From NCBI RefSeq assembly GCF_000972385.1, contig NZ_JXTE01000003.1, positions 62,001 to 126,000 of the forward strand: a stretch of 64,000 nt of DNA. Direction: 5' to 3'. Within the stretch, counting starts at the first letter, position 1. Every line of letters starts with the position of its first letter. The position numbers and the translations under genes are program-made. The DNA is from Streptomyces sp. WM6386. Lineage in GTDB: Bacteria > Actinomycetota > Actinomycetes > Streptomycetales > Streptomycetaceae. Positions 34,145 through 43,681 of the stretch are shown here, piece by piece. The notes beneath the pieces were generated by a model. The model worked only from the letters and a program-made list of their open reading frames with translations, had not been told where the DNA came from and did not search any database.

Positions 34145-34182
34145 GGGTCCTCCTGGGGGCGACGGTGCCTGTTCCAGCGAGG

Positions 34183-34200
34183 ATACCGACCGGTAGGCAT
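34183..34200. promoter_or_regulatory. TetR-type operator, site 4
   Basis: ATACCGACCGGTAGGCAT differs from site 1 (1819-1836) at one base. The two sites are 32 kb apart, each 38-40 bases before a start codon, so a shared repressor is likely. Confidence 0.65.
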
Positions 34201-34283
34201 GGAGGGGAGGGGGTGCGGGGGTGAGGTCGCGAAACGGCGAGGTGTCGTGCGGCGGCGGGTCAGCCGAAGCGGATCACGCCGTT

Positions 34284-34310
34284 GCGGGTGCTGTTCAGTC
34301 CAGCACCCGC
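34284..34310 (-). terminator. Hairpin over the TetR stop codon
   Basis: A perfect 10-base stem GCGGGTGCTG / CAGCACCCGC whose 7-base loop contains the stop codon of the TetR gene read leftward. Confidence 0.6.
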
Positions 34311-34912
34311 GCCAGATACGCCCGCAACATCTCCCGCGCCTCCTCGATGACCCGCTCATCCCCCTCCGGAGCCACCCGGAAGGCCAGGTGCACCAGGGTG
34401 TCGGCCGTCTCCACGGCGATCAGGAAGGTGCGCCGCAGGTCCTCGTCCGGCTCGCGGTCGAGGTATCCGGAGAGGAGGTCGGCGAGGCGGTCGGCGACGC
34501 GGTGGTTCGGTTCGGCGTGGCGTGCGCCGACCGGGATCTGGTTGCCGAAGTCGACGAGGGAGAAGCCTGGGGCGGTGCGTTTCATGGCGAGGTACTCGTC
34601 GAGGACGGCGTCCATCGCGTCCCGCCAGCCCCCGCCCGTGGCGTCTTCGAGGCGCTCGGTGACGCGGACGGTGAACCGTTCGAGGTTGCGCTGGGCGAGG
34701 GCGTCGGCCATCTGCCGCTTGTTGCCGAAGAAGCGGTAGACGGAGCCGATGGGGACGCCTGCGCGCTGGGCGACGGCCCGGGTGCTCAGGTCGTCGTAGC
34801 CGACCTCGTCGAGCAGGTCGGCGCAGGCGTCGAGGATTCTGGTCAGCCGTTCGGCACTGCGCCGCTGCACGGGCGCTCGGCGTAGCGATGTCGCGTGGGG
34901 CACGGACTTCAT
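34295..34912 (-). CDS. TetR family regulator coupled to a lipoprotein gene
   Basis: A 205-residue regulator. The helix-turn-helix spans about residues 18-65 (RILDACADLLDEVGYDDLST, AVAQRAGVPIGSVYRFFGNKRQM), and the C-terminal domain is of the TetR_C_17 kind (LVDFGNQIPVGAR, LLSGYLDREPDEDLRRTF). Its ATG overlaps the stop of the upstream lipoprotein gene as ATGA, so translation is coupled. The mate is unusual: most TetR genes sit with an enzyme or transporter. It might report on an envelope stress, but that is a guess. Confidence 0.88.
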   Translation of the reverse strand: MKSVPHATSLRRAPVQRRSAERLTRILDACADLLDEVGYDDLSTRAVAQRAGVPIGSVYRFFGNKRQMADALAQRNLERFTVRVTERLEDATGGGWRDAMDAVLDEYLAMKRTAPGFSLVDFGNQIPVGARHAEPNHRVADRLADLLSGYLDREPDEDLRRTFLIAVETADTLVHLAFRVAPEGDERVIEEAREMLRAYLARVLD

Positions 34913-35505
34913 GATGCCTTTCCGCCGCGGTCCGGTGAACCTCGCCCCCCTGTACGAAGATGGTTGGCCGGTGCACTCAGTGCGGACGGTCCTGCGGTGG
35001 CCTCGGCACCCGACGCCGTGATGTCGGCCGCGCTCTCGACGGGGTCGCCGTCGACGACCCATACGGTGCCGTCGTCGGCGTAGAGCCGTGCGGTGACGGT
35101 GTGCGTGCCGCGCGGGACGAGGTCGCCGGGGATGTGGCACTCGGGGGTGCGCAGCCGGGAGACGAGGGTGCCGTCCACGAAGAGGTACACCAGGCCGCGG
35201 CCCTTGACCGCCTTCGGTTTCGTGCCGGACGGGGAGAAGCGGAAGTTCTGCACGGTCAGGCGCACGTCCCAGCTGTCGTCGCTGTCCGGCTGCACCTCGA
35301 TGTCCACCTCGGGCGCGTTCCGGTCGTCCACCTCGCGGTAGTGGCGCCCGTCCTCGTCGGTGTCGTCGAGCACCTTGCCCACCGGTGACGGCGACACCGC
35401 GCTGTTCTCCTGCTCCCGCGCATGATCGGAACCGCAGCTCGCGGTTCCGGCCCACAGGAGGACACAGACCGCGAGCGCGGCCGGCAGCGTCCGCGTCCAC
35501 GACAT
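34909..35505 (-). CDS. Lipoprotein of unknown function
   Basis: A 198-residue secreted lipoprotein. Signal LPAALAVCVLLWAGTASC ends at a lipobox-type Cys (residue 24), giving a lipid-anchored outer-face protein. The mature part has an acidic, low-complexity start and then a beta-rich segment (SWDVRLTVQNFRFSP, GRGLVYLFVDGTLVSRL, GTHTVTARLYADDGTVWVV). This recalls small beta-sandwich domains of copper-associated secreted proteins, but I cannot assign a family. The ATG at 35503-35505 was chosen because the signal peptide follows immediately. The stop overlaps the TetR start (ATGA). Confidence 0.82.
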   Translation of the reverse strand: MSWTRTLPAALAVCVLLWAGTASCGSDHAREQENSAVSPSPVGKVLDDTDEDGRHYREVDDRNAPEVDIEVQPDSDDSWDVRLTVQNFRFSPSGTKPKAVKGRGLVYLFVDGTLVSRLRTPECHIPGDLVPRGTHTVTARLYADDGTVWVVDGDPVESAADITASGAEATAGPSALSAPANHLRTGGRGSPDRGGKAS

Positions 35506-35632
35506 GCCCGGGAGACTAGAACAACGTTCCGAAAGCCGAATCCCCCTGGAGTCTGGTTCTCCTCCTCCCTGATGAGGAGGCGCGCCCGCCGAAAGCACCC
35601 CCCGCGGTCCCCTTGCGCCCGCGAAACCGCAA

Positions 35633-35652
35633 TCCTACGGTGGTACATAGGA
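35633..35652 (+). promoter_or_regulatory. Possible promoter and operator of hmgA
   Basis: The inverted repeat TCCTA-N10-TAGGA overlaps a weak -10 TACGGT (35636-35641), with TTGCGC 17 bases upstream. It lies 23 bases before the hmgA start and is a candidate site for the GntR regulator encoded downstream. Confidence 0.35.
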
Positions 35653-35675
35653 ATCAGAGTCGCAAGGGAGCGATC

Positions 35676-36992
<1,317 letters not shown>

Positions 36993-37019
36993 TCGTCGGC
37001 GACCGGTACGGATAGCCCC

Positions 37020-37769
37020 GTGACCTCCTTCGCCCCGGACTCGATCGTCCTGAACCGCAAGCTGCCGCTCTGGTACCAGGTCTCGCAGTCACTGCGCGCC
37101 TCGATACTCGGCCGCTCGCCCCAGGATCCGCTGCGGCTGCCCACCGAGGAGCAGCTGGCGGGCCATTACGGGGTGAGCGTGCTGACCATGCGGCAGGCGC
37201 TGAAGGAGCTGGAGGACGAGGGGCTGATCACCCGCCATCGCCGGCGCGGCACGTTCATCGAGCCGGACGCGCTGCGCGGCGCCCCGGTCCGGCTGCTCGG
37301 CTCGGTGGACGCGATCGTGGCCCAGCAGTCGGGCATGGCCACAGAACTGCTCGACCACGGCAAGGGTCCCGTTCCGGCCGAACTCGCCGAGTACTTCCCG
37401 GACCTGGACGAGGTGGCGACGTACCACCGCCTGCGCGGCGACGAGAAGACGGGCGAGCCGACCAACCACGCCCGCAACTGGATCCGCCCCGAACTCGGCG
37501 CGTGCATCGACCTGGACGACCTGGTCCGCTGGCCGATGACCAAGGTGCTGCGGGATGTCGTCGGGGCGGACATCAGCCGTATCACGGACACGGTGGAGGC
37601 ACGCCTCGCGGACCCGGAGACGGCTCGGCTGCTCCAAGTGCCGCTGCTGAGCCCGATCCTGCACTACACGGGCGTCACGTACGACGGGGAGGGACGGGTG
37701 CTGGACGTGGCGGTGATCCACTACCGGGGCGACCGCTTCTCCTTCACGGTGACCCTGGAAGCCAACTGA
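37020..37769 (+). CDS. GntR family regulator (HutC-type, UTRA domain)
   Basis: A 249-residue regulator. The winged helix (residues about 15-85) has LPTEEQLAGHYGVSVLTMRQALKELEDEGLITRHRRRGTFI; the UTRA ligand-binding domain fills residues 95-245 and ends RGDRFSFTVTL. HutC-type proteins sense small metabolites of amino acid breakdown, and its place 28 bases after hmgA suggests it controls homogentisate use, though that is by position only. The GTG start at 37020 is where family homology begins; the ribosome site is weak. Confidence 0.9.
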   Translation: MTSFAPDSIVLNRKLPLWYQVSQSLRASILGRSPQDPLRLPTEEQLAGHYGVSVLTMRQALKELEDEGLITRHRRRGTFIEPDALRGAPVRLLGSVDAIVAQQSGMATELLDHGKGPVPAELAEYFPDLDEVATYHRLRGDEKTGEPTNHARNWIRPELGACIDLDDLVRWPMTKVLRDVVGADISRITDTVEARLADPETARLLQVPLLSPILHYTGVTYDGEGRVLDVAVIHYRGDRFSFTVTLEAN

Positions 37770-37818
37770 CCCGTGTGACCCCCACTGCCTGCCGGTCGAA
37801 CGTCGTACGATGCCCAGC

Positions 37819-38967
37819 GTGACGCACGACGACGCTCCGCTGCTCGCGGACCTCATGCCGTGGTCCGTCGCACCGCCGCGGCTCGGCCGGGGGTGGCCGA
37901 CGGGACCCGACCCGGCGTCCCTGAAAGCCCGCTGGGACGCCCTGCTGAAGGCCGAGGGCCCGGATCGGGAGGCCCTGTTCGAGCCGACACGCTCGCGCAC
38001 CCTGCGTTCCGCGGTGGGGCAGCTGCCGGGGCAGACGGGCGGCACGGAGAAGCTCGCCCGCGCGGCCGGGCCCTGCGCCGAGCCGGTGCGCGTCCTGCAC
38101 GCCCCCTTCGACGAACACTGGCTGATCCCCGACCACCGGCTGATCGACACGGCCCGGCCGGAGTTGTGGCGGGTGGCGGACGAGCACCAGGTCTTCGCCG
38201 CGGAGACGGGCGGCGGCCCCGGCCCGGTGCTGATCGCCACGCCCCTGCTCCCGCTGCTCCGCCCCGGCCGCGTCCGCCCCCTGTACCGACGGCCGGACGG
38301 GGTGGAACCCAACCTGGCACCGGGCCTGCCGGAGTATCTGGGCGAGCGGCTCGGCCGCTCCGTGACGCCGTCGGACGTCCTCGCCTGGACCCTGACGACC
38401 GTACGCCCGGACCTCGCCGTCCCCCTCACCGACGACCCCGAACTCTGGTCCCGGGGCACCGGACTGGGCCACCGCCTCCTGTGGCTCATGCGCCGCGACG
38501 GCGACCGCCCCAAGCTCCCCGGCGGCCGCCGCCCCTACGTCCGCGCCCCGCTGCCGACCCGCCCCCTCGGCCTCCACTACGACCGCGACGAGGAGACCCT
38601 CCACCTCGACGAGGGCCGCATCTCCCCCGTTCCCCCGGAGGCCTGGGACTTCGAGGTCAACGGCGTACGCGTCCTGGAGGAGTGGTTCACGGCGAGGACG
38701 GCGGAGCCGGAGCCGGGCACCCTGTCGGCCATCCGCCCGGCGACCTGGCCGCAGACCTGGACGTCGGAGCTGCTGGAACTGATCACGATCCTGGCGCTGA
38801 CCGCGGAAGTGACGCAGCAGCAGGCCGAGTTGACGGTGCCGGCACGGATCACGGCGACGGACCTGCGCAGGGCGGGCGTGTTCCCGGTCCCGGAGGCGGC
38901 GCGCAGGCCCGCCTCGGTGCTGGACCACCACGAAGAGGGCCCAGAAGGCCAATTGGGCTTGCTCTAG
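37819..38967 (+). CDS. Stand-alone protein like the C-terminal domain of type ISP restriction enzymes
   Basis: A 382-residue protein that resembles the C-terminal (target recognition and coupler) part of single-chain type ISP restriction-modification enzymes; I rely on recalled family resemblance (VTHDDAPLLADLMPWSVAPP, LLPLLRPGRVRPLY, PATWPQTWTSELLELITILALT). No nuclease, helicase or methyltransferase motif is present and none is encoded nearby, so a restriction function is doubtful. A -10 TACGAT (37806-37811) lies 7 bases before GTG 37819, so a leaderless start there is likely; ATG 37810 is the alternative in the same frame. Confidence 0.72.
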   Translation: MTHDDAPLLADLMPWSVAPPRLGRGWPTGPDPASLKARWDALLKAEGPDREALFEPTRSRTLRSAVGQLPGQTGGTEKLARAAGPCAEPVRVLHAPFDEHWLIPDHRLIDTARPELWRVADEHQVFAAETGGGPGPVLIATPLLPLLRPGRVRPLYRRPDGVEPNLAPGLPEYLGERLGRSVTPSDVLAWTLTTVRPDLAVPLTDDPELWSRGTGLGHRLLWLMRRDGDRPKLPGGRRPYVRAPLPTRPLGLHYDRDEETLHLDEGRISPVPPEAWDFEVNGVRVLEEWFTARTAEPEPGTLSAIRPATWPQTWTSELLELITILALTAEVTQQQAELTVPARITATDLRRAGVFPVPEAARRPASVLDHHEEGPEGQLGLL

Positions 38968-38988
38968 GCACCCTGGGGGCACGGGGAT

Positions 38989-39708
38989 TCACCCCCGCGG
39001 CGCGAACGAATCCAGCAACCGCCCGATCATCCGATCGAACGTCCCCTCCGGATCGTCCGGCGGCGCCATCCCCTGCGCGAACAACGCCGCCAGGTGCGGA
39101 TACTCCCCCGTCCCGACCCGCCCCATCAGGTACGCCCCCCGCACCGCCTGCTCCTGCTCCGCCGACCAGGGCACGGACCGCGACCGCTCGGCGATCGCCT
39201 GCTCGTTGGCGACAAAGGTCATCACCGACCCGTTCACCATCCCGAACAGCTCCAGCTTGGTGCCGGCCGGCACGTCGAGGCCCTCCAGACAGGCGAGCAC
39301 GCGGTCGAGAACGTGTAGCGCGTTCGGGCTGACGGCGTACGCCGTCGACATCACTCGCACCACCCAGGGATGGCGCCGCATGATGCCGAGCGCCTGCCGG
39401 GCGAAGTCCGTCATGTCCGCCCGCCAGTCCCCGCGGCCCTCGGCGGAGAACTCGTACTCGCCGCTGATCAGATCGACCATCAGCTCGTACAGGTCCTCCT
39501 TGCGCGGCACGTAGTTGTAGAGCGACATCGTGCCGCAGCCGATCTCGGCCGCCACCCTCCGCATCGACACCGCCTCCAGCCCGTCCGCGTCGGCGATACG
39601 GACCGCCGCCGCGGCGATGTCCGCACGGCTGTACGCCGGTTTCGGGCCTCGGCCCGTGCGCTCGGGGCGCGCCCAGATCACTTCGGGTTCGGCCGCTCGG
39701 CCCGCCAT
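38989..39708 (-). CDS. TetR family regulator of the DrrAB-type transporter
   Basis: A 239-residue regulator with a longer N-terminal tail than usual. The helix-turn-helix reads AVSMRRVAAEIGCGTMSLYNYVPRKEDLYELMVD (residues about 45-80), followed by a TetR_C_1-type domain. It is divergent from the ABC ATPase gene over 62 bases, and two inverted 15-base sites lie there and just inside the ATPase gene. It likely represses the transporter until the exported compound binds. The start ATG has GAGG 9 bases upstream. Confidence 0.9.
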   Translation of the reverse strand: MAGRAAEPEVIWARPERTGRGPKPAYSRADIAAAAVRIADADGLEAVSMRRVAAEIGCGTMSLYNYVPRKEDLYELMVDLISGEYEFSAEGRGDWRADMTDFARQALGIMRRHPWVVRVMSTAYAVSPNALHVLDRVLACLEGLDVPAGTKLELFGMVNGSVMTFVANEQAIAERSRSVPWSAEQEQAVRGAYLMGRVGTGEYPHLAALFAQGMAPPDDPEGTFDRMIGRLLDSFAPRG

Positions 39709-39738
39709 TGATCATCACCTCGCCACCATCTTAGTTAC

Positions 39739-39792
39739 GTACAGCGTACGTAGTGAGGTACCGTGGCCGCATGACTTCTACGTACGCTGTAC
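39739..39792. promoter_or_regulatory. Paired operator sites, one inside the ABC gene
   Basis: GTACAGCGTACGTAG at 39739-39753 recurs as its exact reverse complement at 39778-39792. The second copy lies in codons 3-8 of the ATPase gene. Each half also contains a GTAC-rich palindrome, as in TetR operators of drug-efflux systems. Confidence 0.7.
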
Positions 39793-40718
39793 TTAGTGAG
39801 GGTCTGGAACGTCGCTTCCGCGATGTCCACGCGCTGCGCGGACTCGATCTCGCGGTCGAGGAGGGCACGGTCTGCGGGCTGCTCGGGCCGAACGGCGCGG
39901 GCAAGACGACCGCGGTGCGGGTGCTGACCACCCTGCTGAGGCCGGACGCGGGGACGGCGCGGGTCGCCGGGTACGACGTGGTGCGCGAGGCCGCGCAGGT
40001 CCGCCGCCGGATCGCGGTCACGGGGCAGTACGCCTCGGTGGACGGCGACCTCACCGGCGCCGAGAACCTGCGCCTGTTCGCGCGACTGCTGCGCGCCCCG
40101 CGGACCCGCGCCGCCGAGCTGCTGGAGCGGTTCGGACTGAGCGACGCCGCCGACCGGCCAGCGCGCACCTACTCGGGCGGCATGCGCCGCCGCCTCGACC
40201 TCGCCGCGAGCCTCATCAGCCGGCCCGCCGTGCTGTTCCTGGACGAGCCGACGACCGGGCTCGATCCGCACAGCAGGAACGAGATCTGGGACGCCGTACG
40301 GGAGTTGGTGGGCGAGGGGACCACCGTGCTGCTGACCACGCAGTACCTGGAGGAGGCCGACCGGCTGGCCGACCGTGTCGTGCTGATCGACGAGGGGAGG
40401 GTCGCGCACCAGGGCACTCCCGCCGAACTGAAGTCCCAGACAGGGCGGTACGCCGAGGTGGTGGTCGCCGAGGACGGCGGCACCCCCGCACTGCACGCGG
40501 CCGCCGTGGTCCTCGACCAGCTGACCGGCGCCCGTCCGGTGCTCGACGCCGAGCGGCGCACCGCGGGCGCGGTCGTCCTCGACCCCGGCCTCACCCTCCC
40601 CCGCATCGTCCGCGAACTCGACGCCGGCCGGGTGCCGGTCGTCGACGCGAGTCTGCGCCCGCCCACCCTCGACGAGGTGTTCCTGCGCCTCACCGCACGA
40701 GAGGAGGTCGCCGCATGA
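39771..40718 (+). CDS. ABC transporter ATPase, DrrA-type
   Basis: A 315-residue ATPase of the daunorubicin-resistance group. Walker A GPNGAGKTT, signature YSGGMRRRLDLA and Walker B VLFLDEPTTGLD are intact, and the C-terminal extension (APT.LDEVFLRLT-type ending PPTLDEVFLRLTAREEV) marks the DrrA family. It energises the permease whose gene overlaps the stop by 4 bases. The ATG at 39771 lies beside the promoter-like region and may be leaderless; a further upstream in-frame ATG was rejected because it falls before the second operator. Export of a drug-like compound is likely. Confidence 0.93.
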   Translation: MTSTYAVLSEGLERRFRDVHALRGLDLAVEEGTVCGLLGPNGAGKTTAVRVLTTLLRPDAGTARVAGYDVVREAAQVRRRIAVTGQYASVDGDLTGAENLRLFARLLRAPRTRAAELLERFGLSDAADRPARTYSGGMRRRLDLAASLISRPAVLFLDEPTTGLDPHSRNEIWDAVRELVGEGTTVLLTTQYLEEADRLADRVVLIDEGRVAHQGTPAELKSQTGRYAEVVVAEDGGTPALHAAAVVLDQLTGARPVLDAERRTAGAVVLDPGLTLPRIVRELDAGRVPVVDASLRPPTLDEVFLRLTAREEVAA

Positions 40719-41497
40719 GCGCGGTGATCCACGACGGTACGGCGGTGCTGGGCCGCCATCTCCAGAAGGTCCGGCACGCTCCCGCGATCACGGTCATGAC
40801 GCAGACGATGCCGATCGTCTTCCTGCTGTTCTTCGGTTACGTCTTCGGCAGCGCCCTGGCCATGCCGGGCGAGGTGTACCGCGCGTTCCTGGTACCGGGG
40901 ATGCTGGTGGCGACGGTCGCGAACGGGATCATGACCGGGATGTTCACCGCCGCCGCGGACTCCCACCGCGGGGTGATGGACCGCTTCCGCACGCTGCCGA
41001 TGAGCCGCTCGGCGGTCCCCGCGGGCCAGGCGGTCGCCGATCTGCTGGTGACGGCGGCCGGGCTGGTTCCGCTGCTTCTCGTGGGGCTCGCGATGGGCTG
41101 GCGGGTCGAGGGCGGGTGGCTCGCGGGGGCGGGCGCGTTCGGCCTGCTGCTGCTCTTCCGGCTGGCCGCCACCTGGGTGGGCATCCTGCTGGGGCTCGCC
41201 TCACGCAGCGAGGAGGCGGCCGGGCAGCTGGGCGGCGCGACCTTCATGCTGCCGCTGCTGTCCAACGCGTACATCCCCGTCGACGGCATGCCGGGCTGGC
41301 TGCGCACACTCGCCGAGTGGAACCCGATCAGCGCGGTCACCACGGCCGTACGGGATCTCTTCGGCAACGCGCCGGTTCCGGAGGGGGCTGCCTGGCCGGT
41401 GGCACATCCGGTCGCCGGGTCGCTCGCGTGGTGTGCGGTACTGATCGCCGTGTGCGCGCCGCTCGCCGTGCGTCGGTATGCGCGAGGGGAGCATTGA
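40715..41497 (+). CDS. ABC transporter permease, DrrB-type
   Basis: A 260-residue membrane protein of the ABC-2 type with six hydrophobic segments. Seen are the N-terminal MTQTMPIVFLLFFGYVFG, the conserved RFRTLPMSRSAVPAGQAVAD and the SNAYIPVDGMPGWLRTLAEWNPIS segment before the last helix. With the ATPase it forms a DrrAB-like exporter. Its ATG overlaps the ATPase stop (ATGA). The TetR divergent to the pair should control both. The substrate is unknown. Confidence 0.92.
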   Translation: MSAVIHDGTAVLGRHLQKVRHAPAITVMTQTMPIVFLLFFGYVFGSALAMPGEVYRAFLVPGMLVATVANGIMTGMFTAAADSHRGVMDRFRTLPMSRSAVPAGQAVADLLVTAAGLVPLLLVGLAMGWRVEGGWLAGAGAFGLLLLFRLAATWVGILLGLASRSEEAAGQLGGATFMLPLLSNAYIPVDGMPGWLRTLAEWNPISAVTTAVRDLFGNAPVPEGAAWPVAHPVAGSLAWCAVLIAVCAPLAVRRYARGEH

Positions 41498-41726
41498 AAC
41501 AGGGAAGCGCGGAACTGCTGTTCGCCGGAGGCGACTTCGGAGCGTTCGCGACCCAACTGACGGGCCCTGCCGGTGAATTCGAGCTAGGTGGGGTGGGTGG
41601 TACCCGCGCCCGGTGGACGTACCTGGCGCTGCCGCATGCCGTGGGGATGACGGAAGACGGGTTCGCGGCAGGGCGCCGGGCGGTAGGGCCGGCCGGGCGC
41701 GGGTCAAAAACGCCTGAGCGTGCGGG

Positions 41727-41996
41727 CTACCGCCCGCCGAACAGCGACCGGCGCAGTCGACGCAGCGGAGCGAAGAGCGAGACGCGACGGACGCGCGCAC
41801 CCCTGTCGCTGCGATTCTGCGCGGGTTCACGGGCGGTCAGCTCACGCATCAGCGAAGTCGCCTCAGCCGCCTCACGCTGGGGGACGACAGGACCGCCCAG
41901 CACCGAGAGATGGCGGTCGAGGCGCGAACTGGTCGCGCTGCTCCCGCAGGTGATCGCAGGGACCCTCGCCCTGCTGCGCACTGTTATCTGTTCCAT
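41727..41996 (-). CDS. Small basic conserved hypothetical protein
   Basis: An 89-residue Arg-rich protein without a membrane segment or recognised domain; the ordered part is MEQITVRSRARVPAI and the C-terminus is RRVSLFAPLRRLRRSLF. The ATG at 41994-41996 has GGGGAG 5 bases upstream. I believe similar proteins occur in other Streptomyces, but this is memory only. It lies between the DrrAB operon and the RskA gene. The 229-base gap between 41498 and 41726 holds nothing I can assign. Confidence 0.55.
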   Translation of the reverse strand: MEQITVRSRARVPAITCGSSATSSRLDRHLSVLGGPVVPQREAAEATSLMRELTAREPAQNRSDRGARVRRVSLFAPLRRLRRSLFGGR

Positions 41997-42122
41997 GTCA
42001 CTCCCCACCCGTACGAGTCCACCCGGCCCGGGCAGGGTAACCCTATCGCCCCCTGGGGGCACTCGTGTATCGCGGTCACAGGATTCACCTTCCCCGTAAG
42101 GGTGTTGACGACCCCTCCGCGG

Positions 42123-42977
42123 TTACTCTCCGAATCCAACCGATTTCAGGGCGAGTTGGACAACTGGCTGGGTAGTGGGCTGCACCGATCCGCCGTCGGG
42201 CTCGACGGTTACAGCCAGTGACGTGGCGGCCTTGTCGAGACCGGACGTGACCAGGGGCGTGTCGGCGTCGAAGAGCCCGAGGGAGCGCGGTTGCGCGCCG
42301 GGGCGCATGAGCCACAACTGGTTCACGCGGTCGGTCGGGATGTCGTCGTATCCGCTGAGGGTGACGACCGCCCTGCCCTCCGATGCGGACGCGACAACTC
42401 CGATACTGCGGCCCTGCGCGTCCTTGCCGGTGCTCGCCCGGGCGTCGGGAGCTGCGAGAACGTGGGCGATCTCACTCGCCCGGACCCGCTCGGCGTTCAG
42501 CTGGTCCTGGGTGTCATTCGCCTGTACGGCGAACAGGGAGGCGACCACGAGGGCCGCGGCGGCCGTGGCGGTGGCGAACGGGACGAAGAGGGGGCGGCGC
42601 TCCCGGGGCGCACGGGTGCGCGACGGGGGTGCCTGTGTGCCCCAGACGTGCGGCGGCAGCTGTGGCTCTCCCCCACTGCCGAAAGCGTGGGAGGGGCCCC
42701 CAGCACGCAGCGGTTGCGCGCGCACCGGTTCCTGCGCGGTGGTGCGTACGGCGGCCAGGACCCGGTCGCGCATCGCGGCCGGCGCCGGGGCGGCCGTCGA
42801 CCAGGCGAGGCGCACGGCGTCCTCGGTCAGGGCACGGACCTCGGCGGCGCAGACCGGACAGTTCTTCAAGTGCTTCTCGAAGCGGGCCCGCTCGGCGGGC
42901 TCCAGGGCGTCGAGCGCGTAGGGCGCGGCCAGGGAGTGCGGGTTGTCGCGGCGGAGCAGTTTGTCGAGGAGGCTCAC
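42123..42977 (-). CDS. RskA-type anti-sigma factor
   Basis: A 284-residue membrane anti-sigma factor. The N-terminal zinc-binding domain has the expected HLKNCPVC motif (HxxxCxxC) at about residues 36-43, one transmembrane helix is at about residues 130-150 (FATATAAAALVVASLFAVQA), and the outside carries the RskA domain (VVTLSGYDDIPTDRVNQLWLMRPG). It holds the sigma factor until a signal, redox in mycobacteria, triggers release by proteolysis. The GTG start overlaps the sigK stop (GTGA), so the two are made together. Confidence 0.92.
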   Translation of the reverse strand: MSLLDKLLRRDNPHSLAAPYALDALEPAERARFEKHLKNCPVCAAEVRALTEDAVRLAWSTAAPAPAAMRDRVLAAVRTTAQEPVRAQPLRAGGPSHAFGSGGEPQLPPHVWGTQAPPSRTRAPRERRPLFVPFATATAAAALVVASLFAVQANDTQDQLNAERVRASEIAHVLAAPDARASTGKDAQGRSIGVVASASEGRAVVTLSGYDDIPTDRVNQLWLMRPGAQPRSLGLFDADTPLVTSGLDKAATSLAVTVEPDGGSVQPTTQPVVQLALKSVGFGE

Positions 42978-43516
42978 GCCACACCTCCCATGCACTCGCG
43001 CATCCGGGTGAGTCCGTCGCGCATACGGGTCTTGACGGTGCCCAGCGGCAGAGAGAGCCGCTCGGCCACTTCACGGTAGGTGTAGCCGTCGTAGTAGGCG
43101 AGGGTGACGGACTGGCGCTGGAGCTCGGTGAGCCGTTCCAGACAGCGGCGCACCCACTCGCGTTCGAGTCCGGCCTCGACCTCCTCGGTGACATGGTCGA
43201 AGGCGGGGCCGTTCGCCCGCCGGGCCACCCGCAGCTCGCGCTCACCGGCCGCGCGGGCGCTGCGCACCCGGTCGACGGCCCGGCGGTGGGCGAGGGTGAG
43301 GACCCAGGACAGGGCGCTGCCCCGGCCGGGGTCGAACCGCGCGGCGGACCGCCAGAGTTCGAGCAGCACCTCCTGGGCCACCTCCTCCGACTGCGCGGGA
43401 TCCCGCACCACCCGGCGCACCAGCCCGAACACCGGCCCGGAGACCAGTCCGTACAGCTCCTCGAATGCCTTCTGGTCCCCGCCCGCAACGAGCACCAGAA
43501 GCTCGTCCGCCTCCAA
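42974..43516 (-). CDS. sigK: ECF RNA polymerase sigma factor, SigK type
   Basis: A 180-residue extracytoplasmic-function sigma factor. Region 2 (residues about 10-80: GPVFGLVRRVVRDPAQSEEVAQEVLLELW) and region 4 (about residues 115-170: LTELQRQSVTLAYYDGYTYREVAERL, PLGTVKTRMRDGL) are both present. The start is TTG 43516, preceded by GGAGGGGGAGGGGA. The only longer form (GTG 43585) lies upstream of the predicted -10 and would not be transcribed. It is translationally coupled to RskA and divergent from the DUF4331/TPR/NicO genes, which carry a matching promoter. Confidence 0.92.
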   Translation of the reverse strand: MEADELLVLVAGGDQKAFEELYGLVSGPVFGLVRRVVRDPAQSEEVAQEVLLELWRSAARFDPGRGSALSWVLTLAHRRAVDRVRSARAAGERELRVARRANGPAFDHVTEEVEAGLEREWVRRCLERLTELQRQSVTLAYYDGYTYREVAERLSLPLGTVKTRMRDGLTRMRECMGGVA

Positions 43517-43568
43517 GTCCCCTCCCCCTCCCGCAAAACCGCATCTGGGCCGTCCGGCCCCCCGAGGT

Positions 43569-43595
43569 ATTCGCAACGAACACACCTCCGGATGG
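43569..43595 (-). promoter_or_regulatory. SigK-type promoter of sigK (autoregulation)
   Basis: On the minus strand the region reads CCATCC (43595-43590), 15 bases, then GCGAAT (43574-43569), matching the mycobacterial SigK elements CCATCC and CCGAAT. Transcription would begin near 43561, leaving a leader of about 45 bases before TTG 43516. Confidence 0.68.
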
Positions 43596-43681
43596 GGTTA
43601 CGGATCGACGGGCCGAAAACGCGGGTCCCCGTTCGATGAAACATGATCCCGAATCCGCCGTAAGAACGTTTGGGATTCGAC

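Noticed and set aside
37819..38967. A full restriction-modification system
   Set aside because: No methyltransferase, helicase or nuclease motif is present in the gene or its neighbours.
41498..41726. A small gene between the DrrB gene and the basic 89-residue protein
   Set aside because: No frame shows a ribosome site with a coherent protein; long frames here are antisense or extensions of other genes.
43516..43585. GTG 43585 as start of sigK
   Set aside because: It falls between the predicted -35 and -10, upstream of the transcription start, and the added residues are not sigma-like. TTG 43516 has a strong ribosome site.
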